Source: CAZJOD01 sp964547525
GTDB lineage: Bacteria > Bacillota > Clostridia > JAAYHZ01
DNA length: 45,570 nt
Direction of reading: 5' to 3'
NCBI GenBank assembly: GCA_964547525.1
Contig: CAZJOD010000010.1
Location: 1-45,570 of the forward strand
Shown here: positions 25,999 through 35,735 of the stretch, piece by piece
How the letters are laid out: each line of letters opens with the position of its first letter
How positions within the stretch are numbered: the first letter of the stretch is position 1
The notes under the pieces: model-generated
What the model saw: the letters and a program-made list of their open reading frames with translations, nothing else
Told to the model about the DNA's origin: nothing
Databases searched by the model: none
Position numbers and translations under genes: made by a program

Positions 25999-28900
25999 TT
26001 ATGCTTTATAATTATCATATTCAGCCAACCTTTTATAGGTTTGGTATCTCTCAACGGCATGTTTCTCAGCATTATCAAACATTTCTTCCGCTATATCGGG
26101 AAATACATTTGCCAATTGTGAATAACGCACTTCACCTTTTAGAAAATCTTTAAATCCGCCTTTGGGCTCTTTAGAATCTAAAACAAACGGATTCTTCCCT
26201 TGTTCTTTTAATACGGGGTTATAACGGTAAAGATGCCAGTATCCGGTTTCCACAGCTTTCTTTTCTTCTGCGAGACTTGTTCCCATTCCGGTTTTTATAC
26301 CATGACTGACACAAGGCGAATAAGCGATGATTACTGAAGGTCCTTTATAGCTTTCCGCTTCTGTTATTGCTTTTACGGTTTGATTCATATTAGCACCCAT
26401 TGCTATTTGCGCAACATATACATACCCGTAACTTATGGCCATAAAACCTAAGTCTTTTTTACGAATTTTTTTACCAGCCGCGGCAAACTTTGTTACGGCA
26501 GCCGTAGGAGTTGCTTTTGACGATTGTCCTCCGGTGTTTGAATACACTTCTGTATCCAAAACCAATATATTAACATCATCACCCATTGCTATTACATGAT
26601 CCAAGCCACCGTATCCAATATCATACGCCCAACCGTCACCACCGATGATCCATTGAGACTGTTTTATCAAATAATCTTTGTACTTAAGGATTTCATAACA
26701 GTTTTTATTATCGGTTGCATTCACACTTTGTAAAGCTCTCAAAACCATAGGAGTAATTTCCTTTGATTTTTCACCGTCATCCATAACAGATATCCACCCG
26801 TTAAATACACTTACAGTATTCTCGTCAACACCCTCTTCTATCGCTTTTCGCATAAGATCCGCAATTCTCTCTCTGATGTATTTGGTACCTAAAAACATCC
26901 CGTATCCGTATTCTGCATTATCTTCGAACAAAGAATTCGCCCATGCCGGTCCTTTTCCGAATTCATTTACAGTATACGGTACCGAAGGCGAACTCCCACC
27001 GTATATGGATGAACATCCGGTAGCATTGGCTATGACCATCCTATCTCCGTATAATTGCGTAATCAATTTTATATAGGGTGTTTCTCCACAGCCGGGACAT
27101 GCCCCGTGGAATTCAAACAACGGCTTTAGGAACTGACTGCCTTTAAGCGTGTAGGGTGACATTGCACCGCGTTTTTCTTTTACAGTCAATGCATATTCCC
27201 AATTTTCCGATTCCATTTCGATTTCTTGCTCGGAATCTTTCATAATTAAAGCTTTTTCGGGAGCGGGACATATATCTGCACAATTTCCACAACCTGTACA
27301 ATCTAACGGACTCAGCTGTATTCTATAATGATAATTGTCCAAACCCTTACCTTTTCCTTTGACCGTTTTAAAAGTATCGGGAGCCTTCTGTTTTTCATCA
27401 TCATCCAAAAGCAAAGGTCTTATAACCGCATGAGGACAAATATATGAGCATTGATTACACTGAATACAATTGTCAATTTGCCATTCGGGAATTAATACCG
27501 CAATACCTCTTTTTTCATAGGAGGTTGTACCTAAAGGTAACTTCCCGTCTTCCATTCCCAAAAAAGCACTAACCGGTAATTCGTCACCTTCATGTTTTGC
27601 CATGGGTCGCAGAATATTTTTTATAAAATCGGGCTCGTTTTTTATCTTTACCTTAGGATCTTGTGCATCCGCCCATTCGGAAGGTACATTTACCTTTATT
27701 AATCCCTCCAGTGAACGATCTATAGCCTGAACATTCATTTTAACAATTTTTTCACCTTTTTTGCCATAGACTTCTTCCACAGAATCTTTTAAATATTTTA
27801 TAGCTTCATCCACAGGTATCACATTTGCCAATTTAAAAAATACACTTTGCATAACCATATTGATCCGATTTCCTAGCCCCGCTTCCCCGGCAATTGCAAT
27901 AGCATTAATTATATAGAAATCTATATTGTTTTGTGATAGGAATCTACGCATCGCCGCAGGCAGTTTTTCATTTAGCTCATCCGGTTTCCATTGGCAATTC
28001 AAAACAAAAATACCGTTTGGTTTCAAACCTTTTACCAAGTCCAAGTGATTTACAAAGGATGGATTGTGACATGCTATATAATCGGCACTGTATACGAGGT
28101 ACGGAGAGCGTATCGGCTCTTTACCGAATCTAAGATGAGACACGGTAGATCCTCCGGACTTTTTACTATCATATGAAAAATACGCCTGAGCGTAGAGGTC
28201 TGTTTTTTCACCGATAATTTTTACTGCAGTCTTATTCGCACCAACCGTTCCATCGGAGCCTAGTCCCCAGAACTTACAATTGATGGTTCCTTTCGGTGTA
28301 GTTTGTATAATTTCTTCTTCAGGTAAAGATGTGTTTGTCACATCATCCGTAATACCTATTGTAAAACCGTCTTTTGGGTTTTCATTTTTTAAATTTTTAT
28401 AAACTGCAAGAATCTGAGACGGTCTTGTATCTTTTGACCCTAATCCGTAACGTCCTCTAATAATTACAGGTTTTACACTTTTATTATAAAATTGCTTAAC
28501 TACATCTAAATATAACGGTTCACCGGGAGCTCCCGGTTCTTTTGTCCGGTCTAATACGGCAATTTTTTCAACTGTTTCAGGTAAAACATCGAAAAAGTAT
28601 TTTTCAGAAAAAGGCCGATATAAGTGAACTCTTATAACACCGACCTTTTCACCTTTACCCATAAGATAATCTACAGTTTCATCTATTGTATCACAAACCG
28701 ATCCCATGGCAATAACAACAAATTTTGCATCCGGTGAACCGTAATAATTAAATGGCTTATATTCACGACCGGTCAATTGATAAATTTTACTCATATATTC
28801 ATTCACTATATCCGGAACAGCATCATAGAATCTATTCGAAACTTCCCGGTTTTGAAAAAATATGTCCGGGTTTTGGGTACTTCCTCTGATGATCGGACGT

Positions 28901-29532
28901 TCAGGATTTAACGAACGGTTTCTAAAATCTTGAACCGCTTTATAATCAACCAAATTAGCCAAATCATCATAATTTAATTGCTCTATTTTCTGATATTCGT
29001 GTGATGTCCGAAACCCGTCAAAAAAATGCAACACAGGCAAACTTGATTTTATTGCAGCTAAATGTGCAATGCATCCAAGGTCCATTACTTCTTGGACATT
29101 CGATGACGCCAGAAATGTAAATCCTGTTTCTCGGCATGCCATTACGTCTTGGTGATCTCCAAATATCGACAATGCATGTGAAGCTAACGCACGAGCACTC
29201 ACATGGAAAACACCCGGTAACAATTCTCCGGATATCTTGTACATATTCGGAATCATTAATAATAATCCTTGAGATGCAGTATATGTTGTGGTCAACGCAC
29301 CTGTAGCCAAAGATCCGTGTACCACCCCCGCCGCACCGGCTTCTGATTGCATTTCAATAACTTTCACAGGCTGCCCGAATATATTTTTCATTCCGACCGC
29401 GGACCATTCGTCCACAGATTCGGCCATAGGTGAAGACGGCGTTATAGGGTAAATACCCGCTACCTCGGTAAAAGCATAAGAAGCATATGCAGCCGCCGTA
29501 TTTCCGTCCATCATTTTCATTTTTTTTGGCAT
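25999..29532 (-). CDS. nifJ: Pyruvate:ferredoxin (flavodoxin) oxidoreductase
   Basis: Single-chain PFOR of 1177 residues from ATG 29532, chosen over an in-frame ATG at 29559 because the AAGGAGG site (29540-29546) fits only the inner start. Pyruvate-binding YPITPSSPMAE is near the N-terminus. Two [4Fe-4S] motifs lie at about 687 (CIQCNQCSYICP) and 745 (CTGCGNCADICP). The proximal-cluster ACPGCGETPY is at about 809, and the thiamine-pyrophosphate/Mg site GDGWAYDIGYGGLDH at about 962, followed by NTGGQSSKATP. It oxidises pyruvate to acetyl-CoA and CO2 and reduces ferredoxin, which could feed the hydrogenase encoded 9 kb away. It is monocistronic or followed only by the small gene. Confidence 0.97.
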   Translation of the reverse strand: MPKKMKMMDGNTAAAYASYAFTEVAGIYPITPSSPMAESVDEWSAVGMKNIFGQPVKVIEMQSEAGAAGVVHGSLATGALTTTYTASQGLLLMIPNMYKISGELLPGVFHVSARALASHALSIFGDHQDVMACRETGFTFLASSNVQEVMDLGCIAHLAAIKSSLPVLHFFDGFRTSHEYQKIEQLNYDDLANLVDYKAVQDFRNRSLNPERPIIRGSTQNPDIFFQNREVSNRFYDAVPDIVNEYMSKIYQLTGREYKPFNYYGSPDAKFVVIAMGSVCDTIDETVDYLMGKGEKVGVIRVHLYRPFSEKYFFDVLPETVEKIAVLDRTKEPGAPGEPLYLDVVKQFYNKSVKPVIIRGRYGLGSKDTRPSQILAVYKNLKNENPKDGFTIGITDDVTNTSLPEEEIIQTTPKGTINCKFWGLGSDGTVGANKTAVKIIGEKTDLYAQAYFSYDSKKSGGSTVSHLRFGKEPIRSPYLVYSADYIACHNPSFVNHLDLVKGLKPNGIFVLNCQWKPDELNEKLPAAMRRFLSQNNIDFYIINAIAIAGEAGLGNRINMVMQSVFFKLANVIPVDEAIKYLKDSVEEVYGKKGEKIVKMNVQAIDRSLEGLIKVNVPSEWADAQDPKVKIKNEPDFIKNILRPMAKHEGDELPVSAFLGMEDGKLPLGTTSYEKRGIAVLIPEWQIDNCIQCNQCSYICPHAVIRPLLLDDDEKQKAPDTFKTVKGKGKGLDNYHYRIQLSPLDCTGCGNCADICPAPEKALIMKDSEQEIEMESENWEYALTVKEKRGAMSPYTLKGSQFLKPLFEFHGACPGCGETPYIKLITQLYGDRMVIANATGCSSIYGGSSPSVPYTVNEFGKGPAWANSLFEDNAEYGYGMFLGTKYIRERIADLMRKAIEEGVDENTVSVFNGWISVMDDGEKSKEITPMVLRALQSVNATDNKNCYEILKYKDYLIKQSQWIIGGDGWAYDIGYGGLDHVIAMGDDVNILVLDTEVYSNTGGQSSKATPTAAVTKFAAAGKKIRKKDLGFMAISYGYVYVAQIAMGANMNQTVKAITEAESYKGPSVIIAYSPCVSHGIKTGMGTSLAEEKKAVETGYWHLYRYNPVLKEQGKNPFVLDSKEPKGGFKDFLKGEVRYSQLANVFPDIAEEMFDNAEKHAVERYQTYKRLAEYDNYKA

Positions 29533-29868
29533 TCGATGTCCTCCTTTTGATATGTGCATGTGTATTTTTTCTTATATTAATATAGGAAAATATTAAGGTT
29601 CATAATATTTCATATGCATATATTGCTCTTTAAAATTAAATTTTACTCATAAATTTGCGTTTATATCCTAGATTTTCTGGTAAAAGACCAATGAATCGGG
29701 CTGTTTACAAACACCGTACTGTATTAACTTATCTTTGATATTTCTGCAAAGGGTTATTGCCGTTTTATGTCAGCACGTGTTAATATAAAATTTGAATGTG
29801 TTAAAAAATAAAATAAGAATAAAAATAATATGCAAGCGAACTATAATTATATACGGGAGGTACGATTT
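29533..29868. other. Divergent promoter region of PFOR and the M42 peptidase
   Basis: 336 AT-rich bases with ribosome sites at both ends (29540-29546 minus, 29855-29860 plus). No operator or RNA structure was recognised. Confidence 0.5.
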
Positions 29869-30939
29869 ATGTATGATTCAGTCGATTTAATAAAAGATTT
29901 AAGTAATGCTAACGGTCTATCCGGATTCGAAGATGATGCACTTCAGGTAATAAGGAATTATGTGGGGAACACACTGGATATTAAAGAAGATACACTTAGA
30001 AATTTATGTTTGTATAGAAAAAACCACACCGGGAAAAAACCGGTAGTTATGTTAGATGGTCATACCGATGAAATAGGTTTTATGATACAATCTATAAGAC
30101 CTGACGGCACCATGAGATTCATAGCTATTGGCGGATGGTTCTCTCAAAATGTAGGTGCATCAAAAGTAAGAATAAGAAATTCCCAGGGCCAATATGTCAA
30201 AGGAGTAGTGGCGTCAAAACCTCCTCATTTCATGAAGCCGTCGGAAAGAACATCCATAATAGAAATCACAGACATGGTAATTGATGTGGGAGCAACAAGT
30301 ATGGAAGAGGTTATAAATCAGTTTAAAATAGAACCCGGAGCTCCGGTCGTTCCTGATGTTGAATTTGAAATCAATAAAAATAACGGTGTGATGACAGGTA
30401 AAGCGTTTGATGACAGATTAGGATGTGCTTGTGTATTGGAAACATTGTCTAATCTTCAAGGATTGGATCTGGCTGTGGATTTAGTCGGAGCTATGTCCGC
30501 ACAAGAAGAAGTAGGATTAAGAGGTGCCGGTGTAACGGCAAGACAAATAAAACCGAATGTTGCCATAGTTTTTGAAGGCACCCCGTCTGACGACCATTTT
30601 ACAGATAAACACGACTCCCAAGCGGCAATGACAAAAGGTCCGCAAATTAGGCACCGAGATTCTTCAATGATAGCAAATCCCAGGTTTGTAAAATATGCCA
30701 GGGATATAGCATTAAAAGAAAATATAAAATTCCAGGATGCGGTTCGATTAAGCGGTGGTACTGACGGTGGCAACATACACACCGAAAATTTAGGAATACC
30801 TACAATTGTGATCGGTATACCTGTAAGATATGCACATACCCATTACGGTTACGCTTCCATTAATGATTACAAAGAAGCGGTACGCTGGGCTGTAGCTATT
30901 ATCAAAAACATAACACCGGATATAATAAGCGGATTTTAA
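29869..30939 (+). CDS. M42-family metallo-aminopeptidase
   Basis: 356 residues from ATG 29869, preceded by GGGAGG 8 nt upstream. An in-frame ATG at 29830 has no ribosome site. Metal-binding motifs of family M42 are present in order: GHTDEIGF (His65, Asp67), AFDDRLG, the catalytic AQEEVGLRGA, the Asp of GTPSDD, and the final His in RYAHTHYG. Such cobalt- or zinc-dependent tetrahedral-type aminopeptidases trim peptides in the cytosol, and some are annotated as glutamyl aminopeptidase or, wrongly, endoglucanase. It is monocistronic, ending at the strong terminator at 31021. Confidence 0.93.
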   Translation: MYDSVDLIKDLSNANGLSGFEDDALQVIRNYVGNTLDIKEDTLRNLCLYRKNHTGKKPVVMLDGHTDEIGFMIQSIRPDGTMRFIAIGGWFSQNVGASKVRIRNSQGQYVKGVVASKPPHFMKPSERTSIIEITDMVIDVGATSMEEVINQFKIEPGAPVVPDVEFEINKNNGVMTGKAFDDRLGCACVLETLSNLQGLDLAVDLVGAMSAQEEVGLRGAGVTARQIKPNVAIVFEGTPSDDHFTDKHDSQAAMTKGPQIRHRDSSMIANPRFVKYARDIALKENIKFQDAVRLSGGTDGGNIHTENLGIPTIVIGIPVRYAHTHYGYASINDYKEAVRWAVAIIKNITPDIISGF

Positions 30940-31020
30940 AAAATTACAACAAGATTCTACACATGTCGGTTTTTTGGCAAGTCACTCCTCACAGTAAATG
31001 TTGTTATTATTGCCTGTTTT

Positions 31021-31053
31021 ATACCGACGAGTATCGAACTCGTCGGTATTTTT
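31021..31053 (+). terminator. Terminator of the M42 peptidase gene
   Basis: ATACCGACGAGT and ACTCGTCGGTAT make a perfect 12-bp stem with loop ATCGA, followed by a T run. A degenerate copy of this hairpin recurs within each 73-bp unit downstream. Confidence 0.92.
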
Positions 31054-31332
31054 AGCTCGCCACTCGCAGCAAGTGCTCGTGACATAGCTTCATGGAAAAC
31101 CGCCGAGCGTCGAGCTCGTTGGTTTTAGCTCGCCACTCGCAGCAAGTGCTCGTGACATAGCTTCATGGAAAACCGCCNNNNNNNNNNNNNNNNNNNNNNN
31201 NNNNNNNNNNNNNNNNNNNNNNNNNNNNNNNNNNNNNNNNNNNNNNNNNNNNNNNNNNNNNNNNNNNNNNNNNNNNNGTCGAGCTCGTTGGTTTTAGCTC
31301 GCCACTCGCAGCAAGTGCTCGTGACATAGCTT
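31029..31332. repeat. 73-bp tandem repeat array (interrupted by assembly gap)
   Basis: A 73-bp unit containing TTTTAGCTCGCCACTCGC and GTGCTCGTGACATAGCTT occurs twice before the gap (TTTT at 31050 and 31123). A partial unit follows the gap and ends at the stop codon of the minus-strand amidohydrolase. Units are nearly identical except the first, whose 5' end is the peptidase terminator. The true copy number is unknown because the gap lies inside the array. There are no variable spacers, so it is not CRISPR. Confidence 0.92.
31178..31277. other. Assembly gap of 100 N
   Basis: Exactly 100 undefined bases, the conventional size for a gap of unknown length. The flanks are copies of the same repeat, so the assembler probably stopped at the array. 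Confidence 0.99.
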
Positions 31333-32233
31333 AGTTAATTAATCCAAGTAGTTTTTCCGCATTTCCTCTTGAAATTTTATAAAAAGCTTGCTTGCTTATT
31401 TTATTCGTATCTCTCCAATTCAACAATAGTTGGGTTAGCGGTACAGGCATACTGTAAAAACAAATATCCGTACCAAAAAATAATTTATCTTGAAACTCCT
31501 CCAAAAAACGAGGTCCATACTCAGGATCTCTTGATATCGCATTATATGCGGTGTAATCGGACAAATCTCCGTAAAGGTTAGGATATCTTCTTAATAATTT
31601 AGGAACAACTCCTTCTTCCTTAATAGGACCTTCCGGTAATCTTCCTACTTGATGACCTTTTAAATTAAATATGATCGATCTTTCACCCGGCGTTTCCAGT
31701 CGACCGATTTCCGACCAGAAAACAGGTCCGTGACCGAATAAAATTAACTTAGGAAATCTTTGAAGCGTATGTTCAAGCTGTGGCAATCCGGGGTCGTCAT
31801 ATAATCCGAAATCGCCGCCTACTTGATCAGATCCGTCGAATATTACCGGCAAGCCCACTTTTTCAGCGTGACGAAACAGATTTTGTACCATAGGATCCAT
31901 GACAGGTACATTCAACATCACTTCTCCTACTCCCTTGCATCCTTTTTCTTTATAATAGGAAAGTAAAACATCCAATGGAGCTTCAGGCGAATTTGTTAAT
32001 GCTCTAGGGTCAATATTACAAAAAGGAATTAGTCTGTCCGGATATTGTTCAGCCATATCCAATATATCTTCATTTGCTTGGGGTAAATAGATTTCAGGAC
32101 TTACAATAGGTAGCAATACCCCTTTTTCAATTCCTAACTCGTCATACTTACGAACCAATTCCTCCGCCGAACAAAATTGCACAATATGCGGTACAGGTTT
32201 TCGATACGCGTGTGCATGAATATCAATAAACAT
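31331..32233 (-). CDS. Amidohydrolase-2-family metal-dependent hydrolase
   Basis: 300 residues from ATG 32233. A TTG codon three positions upstream is the only alternative and no good ribosome site is seen for either. The start FIDIHAHA carries the first metal-binding HxH, and FGHGPV and the FFGTDICFY segment match the His and Asp positions of TIM-barrel amidohydrolase-2 (ACMSD/decarboxylase-like) enzymes. It is cytosolic. Substrates in this family range from aromatic acids to lactones and cannot be predicted. The gene is followed 175 bases upstream by the AAC(3)-like gene on the same strand. Its stop codon lies inside the 73-bp repeat. Confidence 0.82.
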   Translation of the reverse strand: MFIDIHAHAYRKPVPHIVQFCSAEELVRKYDELGIEKGVLLPIVSPEIYLPQANEDILDMAEQYPDRLIPFCNIDPRALTNSPEAPLDVLLSYYKEKGCKGVGEVMLNVPVMDPMVQNLFRHAEKVGLPVIFDGSDQVGGDFGLYDDPGLPQLEHTLQRFPKLILFGHGPVFWSEIGRLETPGERSIIFNLKGHQVGRLPEGPIKEEGVVPKLLRRYPNLYGDLSDYTAYNAISRDPEYGPRFLEEFQDKLFFGTDICFYSMPVPLTQLLLNWRDTNKISKQAFYKISRGNAEKLLGLIN

Positions 32234-32417
32234 ACCTACCAACTGCTACAGGAAAATCCATTAATTATGAGTAAAAAATTTTTCCTAAGCTGATGAGCCT
32301 AAAACAAATTTTCTCTTATACTATAAAGTTATCAATGGTAATGGACTTTTCCGGTAACAAACTCCTTTCTTTATATTAAATAACTTACATTCATAAATGC
32401 TATAAAAAATTAACTAA

Positions 32418-33254
32418 TCAGAATAAACCGAACTCCTTTAGCCAATCCACAAACTTACTGTCAAACCATTCATCAGGTTTTTCAATAAAAAGCTTTAGGA
32501 CTGTGTCAGTGTATTCATCCGCTTTTATGCAAGTAATCAATGAACAACCGCACTTAGAGTAAGATATAAGTCCCATTTTATCCAATACCGGTTGTGTCTT
32601 TTTCGAATCATGAAAAGGCCACACACCCTGAACATTATGACGGGCGATTTTCTTCATTGCATCGCATTTTGTTTTTTGGCAAACAATCTTATTAAGATAA
32701 TACTCCACTAAACGATATTCTGCAAAATGTTTGAAAGTGTTGTATACCGTATCAATACAAATAAAAATTATCTTTGCTCCCGACAGATACATCTTTTGCC
32801 AAGGTGACGAATATGAAAAACAATAATCACCAAAAACCCCCATACGCGGTCCGTAAGACGAATGTTCACATGTTATTTCATAGGCCTTGTTCCCCCAAGC
32901 GGCCACCGAATGGGTGGCTTGGTCACTTCTTAAACTGTCCGGTAAATTTCGAAATGTTTCCGATATATATCCTACGTCGGAAGGAGATTTATTAATATCC
33001 CAATTTTTATATGCGTTGGCAAAGTCTTTTTGGACAAGTGTCGGGAATACAACCGTACCTTTTGCGGTTACAGTCTCCTTTGCCGCATCGATTACACATT
33101 GTGCTCCTCCGTCCACATGCCCGAAGCTTTTTAAAGACGAATGAATTAAAACAATATCCGATTCGGATATACCAACCGATTTAAATGCATGGATTATATC
33201 ATTTTTTGTTACTACGGGTAGTTCACCTGATACACTGTTTTTTTGCTTTTCCAT
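32418..33254 (-). CDS. AAC(3)-family N-acetyltransferase
   Basis: 278 residues with the family signatures HSSLKSFGHVDGGAQCVIDA (near 38-57), the TVVFPTL segment and DQATHSVAAWG. This fold includes aminoglycoside 3-N-acetyltransferases but also many chromosomal enzymes acting on other amines, and nothing nearby points to antibiotic resistance. The C-terminal half is Cys-rich for the family. It has a GAGG ribosome site and is transcribed away from pstS. Resistance function should not be assumed. Confidence 0.85.
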   Translation of the reverse strand: MEKQKNSVSGELPVVTKNDIIHAFKSVGISESDIVLIHSSLKSFGHVDGGAQCVIDAAKETVTAKGTVVFPTLVQKDFANAYKNWDINKSPSDVGYISETFRNLPDSLRSDQATHSVAAWGNKAYEITCEHSSYGPRMGVFGDYCFSYSSPWQKMYLSGAKIIFICIDTVYNTFKHFAEYRLVEYYLNKIVCQKTKCDAMKKIARHNVQGVWPFHDSKKTQPVLDKMGLISYSKCGCSLITCIKADEYTDTVLKLFIEKPDEWFDSKFVDWLKEFGLF

Positions 33255-33514
33255 TTTAATAACCTCATTTTGCCAAAAGCCGGAATTTTATTATAAATGA
33301 ATAATAACATTGATTTTTTTATTATTCAATATTAGAGCACAATGATTAAAAATAATATTAGCATTTAAAATCCATGTCTTTGCATAATTTGACGTTAATT
33401 TAATACTGCATAAATAAACCGATCCCGCGATATATTTTTACCACTTGGTATGAGAGGTTTTTTAATTTAAATAATTTTATTCTAAGGGGTAAGCCCGGGT
33501 CGGGGATCCCGGAG

Positions 33515-33568
33515 TTAACACGGAATTAACATAAGCTTAATTGCAATATAAACTTAACATTATATTAT
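33515..33568 (+). promoter_or_regulatory. Pho box and promoter of the pst operon
   Basis: TTAACA at 33515 and 33526 and TTAATT at 33537 form direct repeats with an exact 11-bp period, the PhoP-binding pattern of Firmicutes. Another TTAACA is at 33554. A -10-like TATTAT (33563-33568) puts the start near 33575, so the repeats occupy about -60 to -20, the position expected for PhoP activation. Confidence 0.8.
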
Positions 33569-33610
33569 TTAGATGCAGACGGAAAACAACCGGCTGACAA
33601 AATTAAATTT

Positions 33611-33640
33611 TTCCTTATCAATGCATTTTAAGATAAGGAA
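33611..33640 (+). promoter_or_regulatory. Leader hairpin before pstS
   Basis: TTCCTTATC and GATAAGGAA (9-bp perfect arms, 12-nt loop) lie in the untranslated leader, ending 6 bases before the AGGAGG ribosome site. It may protect the mRNA end or affect translation. It has no following T run, so it is not a terminator. Confidence 0.5.
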
Positions 33641-33657
33641 ATAAGTAGGAGGAATTT

Positions 33658-34632
33658 ATGGATATGAAAATTAGAAAAATTTTAGTTTTAATTACATCCG
33701 TTGTTTTAATTGTTTCAACAGCGGCATGTGGTACAGAGCCGACAGGTTCAGGTCTTGAAGGAAAGGTTTCAATTGACGGTTCGGGAACTGTTTATCCTTT
33801 AATGGCGACAATTGCTTACGAGTATATGACAAATGTACAATCAGATGTGGATGTTCAAGTCAGCCGCGCAGGATCAAGTGCAGGTTTTAAAAAATTCATA
33901 CCCGGAGAGTTGGATTTTGCAAACGCATCAAGAAAAATTAAAGATGAAGAATTATCTCAACTGAATGAAAAAGGTTTAAAATTAGGTGAAAATGTTATGG
34001 AGATAAAACTTGCATACGACGGTTTAACCCTTGTTATAAACAAAAATAATACATGGGCGAAAGAAATGACTAAAGAAGAAATTGTAAATATGTGGTTATC
34101 AGGTAAGCATAAAGAAGATGACAAAGTTTTATGGTCGGACATAAGAGCTCAATGGCCGAAAGAAGAGATAAAATTCTACGGACCCAATGAAAACCATGGA
34201 ACCAATGAGTTTTTTGTAGAAAATATACTTGGAAAGCAAAAGATGGTGGCAACAGCTAACCTTCAACAAGAATACTCCACTTTGGTCGACTTGGTATCTA
34301 AAGATAAAAATGCAATTGCATTCTTCGGGTTCGGTTATTATAACAGCAACAAAGATAAAATCACAGCAATAAAGGTTGATTTCGGTAACGGATCTATTGA
34401 GCCTAAATTGGAAACCATAGGTGAAACTCTTCCTTATGCGGGTTTTACACGATTGGTATACACTTACCTGAATCTTGATTATGCAAAAGAAAAACCTCAG
34501 GTGCTGGATTTTGCCAAATATGTCGTATCAAAAGACGGTGCACAAAAATATGCGGGAAGCAACGGATTCGCTCCCTTGCCGGATGATGTCTACAATACTT
34601 ATTTAACAACATTGGAAAGCCTGAACAAATAA
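33658..34632 (+). CDS. pstS: Phosphate-binding lipoprotein PstS
   Basis: 324 residues. The lipoprotein signal has lipobox TAAC (Cys24). The mature part begins with the phosphate-binding IDGSGTVYPL loop and contains further PstS segments (SRAGSSAGFKKF, ANASRKIKDEE, GPNENHGTNEFF). It captures phosphate outside the membrane and hands it to PstCA. The ribosome site AGGAGG precedes ATG 33658; an ATG two codons later is possible. It is the first gene of the pst-pho locus under the Pho box. Confidence 0.95.
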   Translation: MDMKIRKILVLITSVVLIVSTAACGTEPTGSGLEGKVSIDGSGTVYPLMATIAYEYMTNVQSDVDVQVSRAGSSAGFKKFIPGELDFANASRKIKDEELSQLNEKGLKLGENVMEIKLAYDGLTLVINKNNTWAKEMTKEEIVNMWLSGKHKEDDKVLWSDIRAQWPKEEIKFYGPNENHGTNEFFVENILGKQKMVATANLQQEYSTLVDLVSKDKNAIAFFGFGYYNSNKDKITAIKVDFGNGSIEPKLETIGETLPYAGFTRLVYTYLNLDYAKEKPQVLDFAKYVVSKDGAQKYAGSNGFAPLPDDVYNTYLTTLESLNK

Positions 34633-34810
34633 TAAAAAACTATAAGGCTCCACGCATGTATAGGATGAGACGGTTGTTATACCTCTCGTCTTAAGCATTT
34701 CAATAAATAGCTAAGCTTGTAGTATTGATACAAGACTTTTCTAAATGGACTGCAGTGAAAAATAGTATGTATTTAATAAATTTGAACGTTTTTAAAATTG
34801 GAGAATGATT
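34633..34810 (+). other. pstS-pstC spacer with weak hairpins
   Basis: The spacer contains CTTGTA/TACAAG (34716-34721, 34729-34734) followed by ACTTTTCT, and a TGAGACG/CGTCTTA pair. These could act as a leaky attenuator, which would explain excess pstS over the membrane genes, as in other bacteria. The T tracts are poor. Confidence 0.35.
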
Positions 34811-35734
34811 ATGGGGAAATCATGTAGTATAAGAGAAGAAATAAGAAAAAACATAATAAGAAGAAAATATTATAAAGATAAGATCATACCGTGGTTATTA
34901 TTTCTTGCAGCTTTTATTTCAATATTAACATCTTGCGGTATAGTTATTACATTAATCTATGACGCTTCTAAGTTTTTTAAGGAAATTCCCTTAAAGGAAA
35001 TATTCAGTACAAAGCTTTCTCCTTTAGGCTCGGATCCGTCGTTCGGTTTTATGCCTTTAATAATGGGAACACTTGTCACATCGGTTATAGCTATGTTCAC
35101 GGCAATTCCTATCGGTCTTACGGCGGCTATTTATTTGAGTGAGTACGCATCAGATAAAAGAAGAAAAGCCATTAAACCTGTTTTGGAAATATTAGCAGGT
35201 ATACCGACAATAGTTTACGGTTTTTTTGCTTATTCTTTCGTTACACCGATCTTAATGAAAATCATTCCCAATCTTGGTGCTAAAAACGCATTAAGTCCCG
35301 GAATTGTTATGGGGATAATGATCATACCATTGGTAGCTTCACTGTCTGAAGATGCAATGAGTTCGGTACCCAATTCAATAAGAGAAGGTGCATTGGCACT
35401 AGGATCGACAAAAATAGAGACGGTTATAAAAGTAGTTGTTCCGGCTGCCATATCAGGGATCGTATCCTCTTTTATACTTGCCATTTCGAGAGCGGTTGGA
35501 GAAACAATGATCGTTACAATAGCCGGTGGAAGCTCAAAAAGGTTTACTTTTGATATAACCCAATCAATGCAAACAATGACAGCATATATTGTAGAATTTA
35601 CAAGTGGTGATGCGGGCAGCGGTACCGTCGGATACTACAGCTTATATGCCGTGGGACTATTACTGTTTATATTCACATTACTCATGAACCTTTGGGCTAA
35701 ACGGATATCCCGAAAATTCAGGGAGGTGTATTAA
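34811..35734 (+). CDS. pstC: Phosphate ABC transporter permease PstC
   Basis: 307 residues from ATG 34811. An ATG at 34805 is only one base from the GGAG site, whereas 34811 has a 7-nt spacing. About six membrane segments are visible, along with the permease EAA-type loop (REGALALGSTKIETVIKVVVPAA). The Pst-type SPLGSDPSFGFMPLIMGTL segment follows the first helix. It pairs with PstA, one base beyond its stop, to form the phosphate channel. Confidence 0.95.
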   Translation: MGKSCSIREEIRKNIIRRKYYKDKIIPWLLFLAAFISILTSCGIVITLIYDASKFFKEIPLKEIFSTKLSPLGSDPSFGFMPLIMGTLVTSVIAMFTAIPIGLTAAIYLSEYASDKRRKAIKPVLEILAGIPTIVYGFFAYSFVTPILMKIIPNLGAKNALSPGIVMGIMIIPLVASLSEDAMSSVPNSIREGALALGSTKIETVIKVVVPAAISGIVSSFILAISRAVGETMIVTIAGGSSKRFTFDITQSMQTMTAYIVEFTSGDAGSGTVGYYSLYAVGLLLFIFTLLMNLWAKRISRKFREVY

Positions 35735-35735
35735 T

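Larger units (their letters stand above)
33255..33657. other. Divergent region before pstS
   Basis: 403 bases. GAATAATAA/TTATTATTC (33299-33307, 33319-33327) is an AT-only inverted repeat nearer the acetyltransferase. A GC-rich island (33491-33514) with the palindrome GGGATCCC (33503-33510) stands just upstream of the Pho box and is unusual for this AT-rich region. The Pho box and leader hairpin are listed separately. Confidence 0.5.

Noticed and set aside
31029..31332. CRISPR-like array
   Set aside because: The repeated unit is contiguous with no variable spacers, and no cas genes are near.
32418..33254. Antibiotic resistance gene
   Set aside because: AAC(3)-fold proteins are diverse, and nothing here beyond fold membership supports resistance.
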